DNA of 64,000 bases from Buddleja alternifolia (taxonomy: Eukaryota > Streptophyta > Magnoliopsida > Lamiales > Scrophulariaceae). The stretch is taken from positions 39,982,666-40,046,665 of the forward strand of contig CM033392.1 in NCBI GenBank assembly GCA_019426215.1, in the 5' to 3' direction. Under the pieces are notes generated by a model, which saw only the letters and a list, made by a program, of their open reading frames with translations, was not told the DNA's origin and did no database searches. Numbering within the stretch: position 1 is the stretch's first letter; each line of letters begins with the position of its first letter. A program made the position numbers and the translations under genes. Below, piece after piece: positions 60,041-64,000 of the stretch.

Positions 60041-61232
60041 GGGATAATTACATCTACACCCCCACTGCCTAATAGCAAATATACTCCCCATTTTTTGTAA
60101 ATTACATTCATACCCCTAATAGTTTGAAAATCTTATACAACAGAATTTGCCCTAACATAATCATCAAAAAATAAAAAATGCCCTTGACTAAATCTTAAAA
60201 AAGAAAAGGAAAAAAAAAATAGAAAAAGGAAATAGAAATTTGAGAAAAGTCGGACGACTCACTAGTAACCTCCATCTTATCTTCCTGACTGTCACCTCTC
60301 CCACCACATAGCACACCTGCAACCCCGCCGCCTAAGAACGCAATCGATTCAAATAGAATTGGTTCAAAATCGATTTTGTTGAACTCAATCGAATCGATTC
60401 GATTTTGAAACATTGAGCCTATTTCAGTGGAAGAAGACGTAGATGGAGGCGCGGTGGTGTAAAGCGACAGTGCTAGGAAATAGCAGTGGGCGGTGGCAGA
60501 GAGCGAAGAAGAAGACGACTGTTCTTCTTCAATTTTTCTTAAATTTTTTCTTCTTTTTTTTGGATTTTTCTAAAGTTTTATTTTTAAGTTTTGTATTTTT
60601 TTTCATTTTTCATTTGTTCTTTTTTTTCCCAGATTTTCAATTATAATAAATATTTTGATAATAATTTTTATTATTTACTAAAATATTTTTATATTTTTTC
60701 ATATATTTTATAATATTTACTAAATATTTTATACTTTTTAAATATTTTGTAACACTTATAAATATTTTTTTATCTTTTAAAAATATTTTCTACAATTTAA
60801 TAAATATTTTTTAGATATTTAAGATATTTTCTAATATTTGTATAATAATTCATAATATACTAAATATTTTTTATATTTTAAAAATAATTTTATTGTAATT
60901 TCTGATTTTACTAAATATTTTCCAAGTTTTTCAAATATCTTTTATTAATTATATAATAATTTATAATATTTTGAACATTTATTTAATGTTTTTTGTATTT
61001 CTTTTCTATTCTTTTTCAAAATCTCAATTTCTGATTAACAATATTAATAATATTGATTATAAAGGCATTCTAGTTAGACCACATGTCTTTTAAACGATCC
61101 TAATGTAACCCTAACGGAAGTTGACTGATGTAAACATTTGCAAATTACAGGGGGTGTGGATGTAATTTACGAAGGATGGTGAATATATTTATAATTAGGC
61201 CATTCATGAGAGGGTGTAGATGTAGTTATCCG
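60041..61232. mobile_element. 1.2-kb MULE-type TIR element, non-coding
   Basis: Ends GGGATAATTACATCTACACC and, inverted, CGGATAACTACATCTACACC, with TIRs near 100 bp (GTAAATTACAT and CACACCCCC-type blocks in both). Flanks TTGTAATATA (60031-60040) and TTGTAGTATA (61233-61242) are a 10-bp target copy with one mismatch. The interior is extremely AT-rich (repeated AATATTTT) except for a 250-bp GC-richer part at about 60240-60500. Ends resemble those of the 26971 element. Confidence 0.8.
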
Positions 61233-61242
61233 TTGTAGTATA

Positions 61243-61652
61243 TGTTAGGATAGGTTAAATAATAATTTAACACCTTATATGTAACAATTATGTCAAAAAT
61301 AGAGAGAGTGTCGTGAAAACATCGTTTGACTAAATAAATTTATAGAAATACATATCAATAATTATGCAAAAAAATAGAGGATGAAGTCGTGAAGGCGTGG
61401 TTTGATTGAATACATTTATAGAAACACAAATCATAAGATATCAACTAATTTTTTATTTTTTATTATTATTATTAGATGATTCAAACAAAATTAAATAGTA
61501 TTTGAGTATTATTAGAATATGCTGTAAATAAAATTTTAAGTATGCATTTTATGAAACTTGGCTTACGAGCTTATGAATAACTATAATTGAGCTCGAACTC
61601 GATTCGCGATGAAGTTCGAGCTCGACTCGAACTCCAAATAACTAAAGCTCAC
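61243..61652. other. Intergenic, with GAGCTCG-type repeat
   Basis: AT-rich, ending in a GAGCTCGAACTCGATTCG-like block (61580-61640) similar to 43140-43240 and 15230-15350. Confidence 0.45.
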
Positions 61653-62227
61653 TGATGTGAGTGGGTTTCACACCAACAATATATTTATATGAATAATCGG
61701 GATAATAAGAGTGTAATGGTGAGATATAATAAAGTAATGTAAATGCTATAATGTAAACGAAAAGCGATTTAACGTGGTTCGGTCCAAAACTTAGACCTAC
61801 GTCCACGGGGATTCAAAGAGTGTCTGTACTGTGCTTGAGATGGGATATTTACACACGTTTGAGGGGGTGGGGTAAATTATAGAAAGTCAACTATACTAAT
61901 TATACACATGGTAAGGGAATAAATCATCATTCTTCTAATCTTAGGGTGTATCTAATCATGGATCAATCATCATTAATGCCCCTCTACTGCCTAATCCCGC
62001 CAGATCTTCATTTAAGGTAAGTATTGGCTTGATTGATACTTGTCCCCAGCATTGCCTTATATAGATACGCGTTTTACCGCAAGTCTAGGTTGGCAGGTCT
62101 TCCAGGTCTTCTAGCTCAGGTCGGACGTTTGCCAGGATGGACCTGAATTCACCAGCTTAGTGGGTTTTAACCCATTAAGCTTTGGACTTCCTTGGCTTGG
62201 CCCAAGATCTGAATTCCACCTACATCA
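61653..62227 (-). mobile_element. 3' LTR of a second Tat-type element
   Basis: TG...CA block from TGATGTGAGTGGG to CCACCTACATCA, 575 bp, with TTAACGTGGTTCGGTCC (about 61772), a motif frequent in plant LTRs. On the minus strand, AGTTGGGGGGACTAT (62228-62242) is a polypurine tract directly upstream, so the element reads leftward and its interior lies to the right. Confidence 0.75.
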
Positions 62228-62830
62228 ATAGTCCCCCCAACTCTGTAGTTTGACTCGTCAAGCTGCGAGAGTTGAAAAGAGAAAATTCGGGCTAAGCTGA
62301 CCTAAATACCGGGAGACACCCGGCTGTTCCAGCTGAAGAGTCGGAACGATCTCCATAGGTGGGTGTAAGAAACCCTAACGCTGATTTGATAGACAAGACT
62401 GCGTCGGTTGAGCTTCCCCATGCTTGGTAGGTCTTTGACGGCTCCTGGGAGATCGCACCTCATCATTACGCTAGTTTTCCTGCTGCCATCACTGCCCTCC
62501 TTCTTGGACGTTGAGATCAGGCCACGTGTAGGGTTAATAACTTAACTCGCCCTTTTCCCAGGCTTGCCTTCCTTTTCGGATGAACTCTTTTCAAAAGATA
62601 TTCAGTTACCAAAACTGATTTCTTTCCTTCCATATCCCTCCGTCTGTCTCCTTTAAGAAATCTTCCCACTTTCTTCTCCACTCCTAGCTCTTTTCATCCT
62701 TCAAGTTGGCAGTTACTCCACGTTCGCCGCACATCTCTAGGTATTTATCCTCCTTTATTTTCTTGCTTTTTTGTTATTGTTGTTACAAATCGTCCTTTTT
62801 GTGTTGGTTTTGCTTAGTCTCTTTGCCAAT

Positions 62831-64000
62831 ATGTCAAATAGTTTAGATTCAGACTCCCAAAATTATACCGATCCTATGAATCTGTTGGAACCCGACGCCA
62901 TGGCTATGGCCGCGAGTTCCTCGTCTCTTCCTTCGATAGAGGCTTCGTTTAGTGCTACCCAGGTTTTGAGAAATGTAGACTTTGTGGATCTTTCTTCCTC
63001 GAACGGCCGCGGTGGAGCAAAACTCCCCTCCCTAACTCCTAGTGTTAACTCCGAGGCATGGCAGGCTGGTTCTCCCTCAGATAATGAGGATTTGAACCTT
63101 CCTGACCCAGACGCTCTAAGGGACGTAGATTTAGCTATTTTAAATAGCCGGGAAAAAGCTTTAATCGCCCGGAACACCTCCTTCTGGGAAGTCTTCACCT
63201 CTAGGTTTACCCCTAAGCAAGGACAGATTATACGCCAAAACTACGGTATTTCGACTGCTTATAAAATTGTGGTTCCATCTGCGAATGATAGGCCCCATCG
63301 CCCACCTCCAGGTTTTACATGCTTTTACGTAGCTCAACTTCGCGCAGGTCTGCGCTTTCCCATTCCTCCTTTGTTCGTCTCCATAGTTAACAAATTTAGG
63401 CTTCCCCTAAACTAGCTGGCTCCCAACGCTATTCGCATAATGGCGGGCTTCTCCGTGCTCCCCAGAGTTTAGGTCACACACCCACCTTTGATTCTTTTAT
63501 GCCCTGTTTCTTCCCCGTGCATCTTCTACCGAGGGAGGGGTTCTCTATTTTACTTCTCGCAAGCAAACATTGTTCATAGGCTCATATCCTACTGCCGAGA
63601 AGGAGTGGAAGAAAAATTATTTTTTCATATCCCCTCCCGAGGATGAAGAGTGGGATTTTCGCCGTGAATTCCTTGACCGCATTGAGGGTTCCAATGCTTA
63701 TCACGTTCGCGCCATGCCTTTCATTTATAAGAGTTTGTTAGCCTACATGAATTGGCAGCCTAGAGACTTGGGGAAATTGACTGATCCCCGTCTCTTGTAT
63801 CTGTTTGGATTAAGCCCTGTGCAGGTTGATATGCAGGGCGAGACTTTAGGTAGTCTAGCTTTGTGCTTGTTCCACTTATTCTATGTTTTCGTCTTTTGTA
63901 TGCTGATGTTGGTTTTGTTTTCTTTGGTCAGAGCAACTAATGGATGCTACTCGAGCTGCCGAGGCTTTGAAGCGCAGAGGGAAGCTGACTGGAGGTCCAC
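62831..64000 (+). pseudogene. Antisense ORF of a Tat element ('putative gypsy-type transposon' domain)
   Basis: Opposite in direction to its element. Starts at ATG 62831 (MSNSLDSDSQ); an upstream ATG at 62771 would add a hydrophobic stretch that looks like leader, so the inner one is preferred. Conserved stretches are PPPGFTCFYVAQLRAGLRFP, LAPNAIRIMAGFSVL and, later, EEWDFRREFL and MPFIYKSLLAYMNWQPRDLG; these match the plant 'putative gypsy type transposon' domain found in antisense ORFs between pol and 3' LTR of Tat elements. A TAG at 63412-63415 replaces a Gln-position codon and compensating shifts occur near 63469 and 63550. An intron fits 63850-63931, joining GETL to EQLMDATRAAEALKRRG. 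Function unknown. It runs off the window. Confidence 0.75.

Noticed and set aside
62863..63198. Minus-strand 111-codon frame
   Set aside because: Antisense shadow of the antisense-ORF exon, whose plus-strand product carries the conserved domain.
1..64000. tRNA, rRNA or other structured RNA genes
   Set aside because: None recognised; the only pol III-type boxes belong to SINE-like sequences.

Overview
The window looks like a gene-poor, transposon-dense stretch of a eudicot plant nuclear genome: AT-rich, spliceosomal introns with GT/AG borders, plant LTR-retrotransposon lineages, a CACTA element, several Mutator-like elements (MULEs), a tRNA-derived SINE and an L1-type LINE. Only one gene looks intact: a five-exon GH5 mannan endo-beta-mannosidase on the minus strand (28417-33191, 428 codons predicted). 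A second host locus (18748-21167, plus strand) is a kinase-fold gene with degenerate catalytic motifs and a premature stop.

Layout. 1-2144: minus-strand remnants of a Ty3/gypsy element (gag, primer site, LTR) and a Ty1/copia LTR. 2493-12889: an outer element with inverted termini, split by a 9155-bp MULE (3433-12587) with a perfect 9-bp target duplication. This MULE carries a transposase and a Ulp1/C48-protease-like gene that converge on two related inverted satellite arrays built from ~22-bp ACGT-centred subunits. 12900-18016: a MITE, a solo LTR, a SINE and a 5'-truncated LINE, several with clear target duplications. 18190-21170: pseudokinase locus. 21493-25584: a copia element with 147-bp LTRs whose reverse-transcriptase catalytic box is deleted. 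26088-27499: two small TIR elements and a 27-nt poly-G run. 28417-33191: mannanase. 34544-35208: solo LTR. 37830-44805: CACTA transposon with decayed transposase genes and, inside it, a small secreted cysteine-rich (defensin-like) reading frame. 44806-49600: overlapping LTR material including an inverted pair. 50097-59753: a Tat-type Ty3/gypsy element on the minus strand without recognisable polymerase or integrase, itself hit by two LTR insertions. 60041-61232: another MULE-type TIR element. 61653-64000: 3' LTR and antisense ORF of a second Tat-type element running off the window.

Little here works as a cooperating set of genes. The mannanase is an independent housekeeping-type enzyme gene. 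The mobile elements form a layered record, most coding regions carrying nonsense changes consistent with C-to-T decay plus indels. The observations most worth following are the paired ACGT arrays inside the MULE, the defensin-like gene inside the CACTA element, the empty-site/filled-site pair that dates a solo LTR, and the antisense ORF of the last Tat element. All homology calls are from recognition of motifs by eye; no database search was run.
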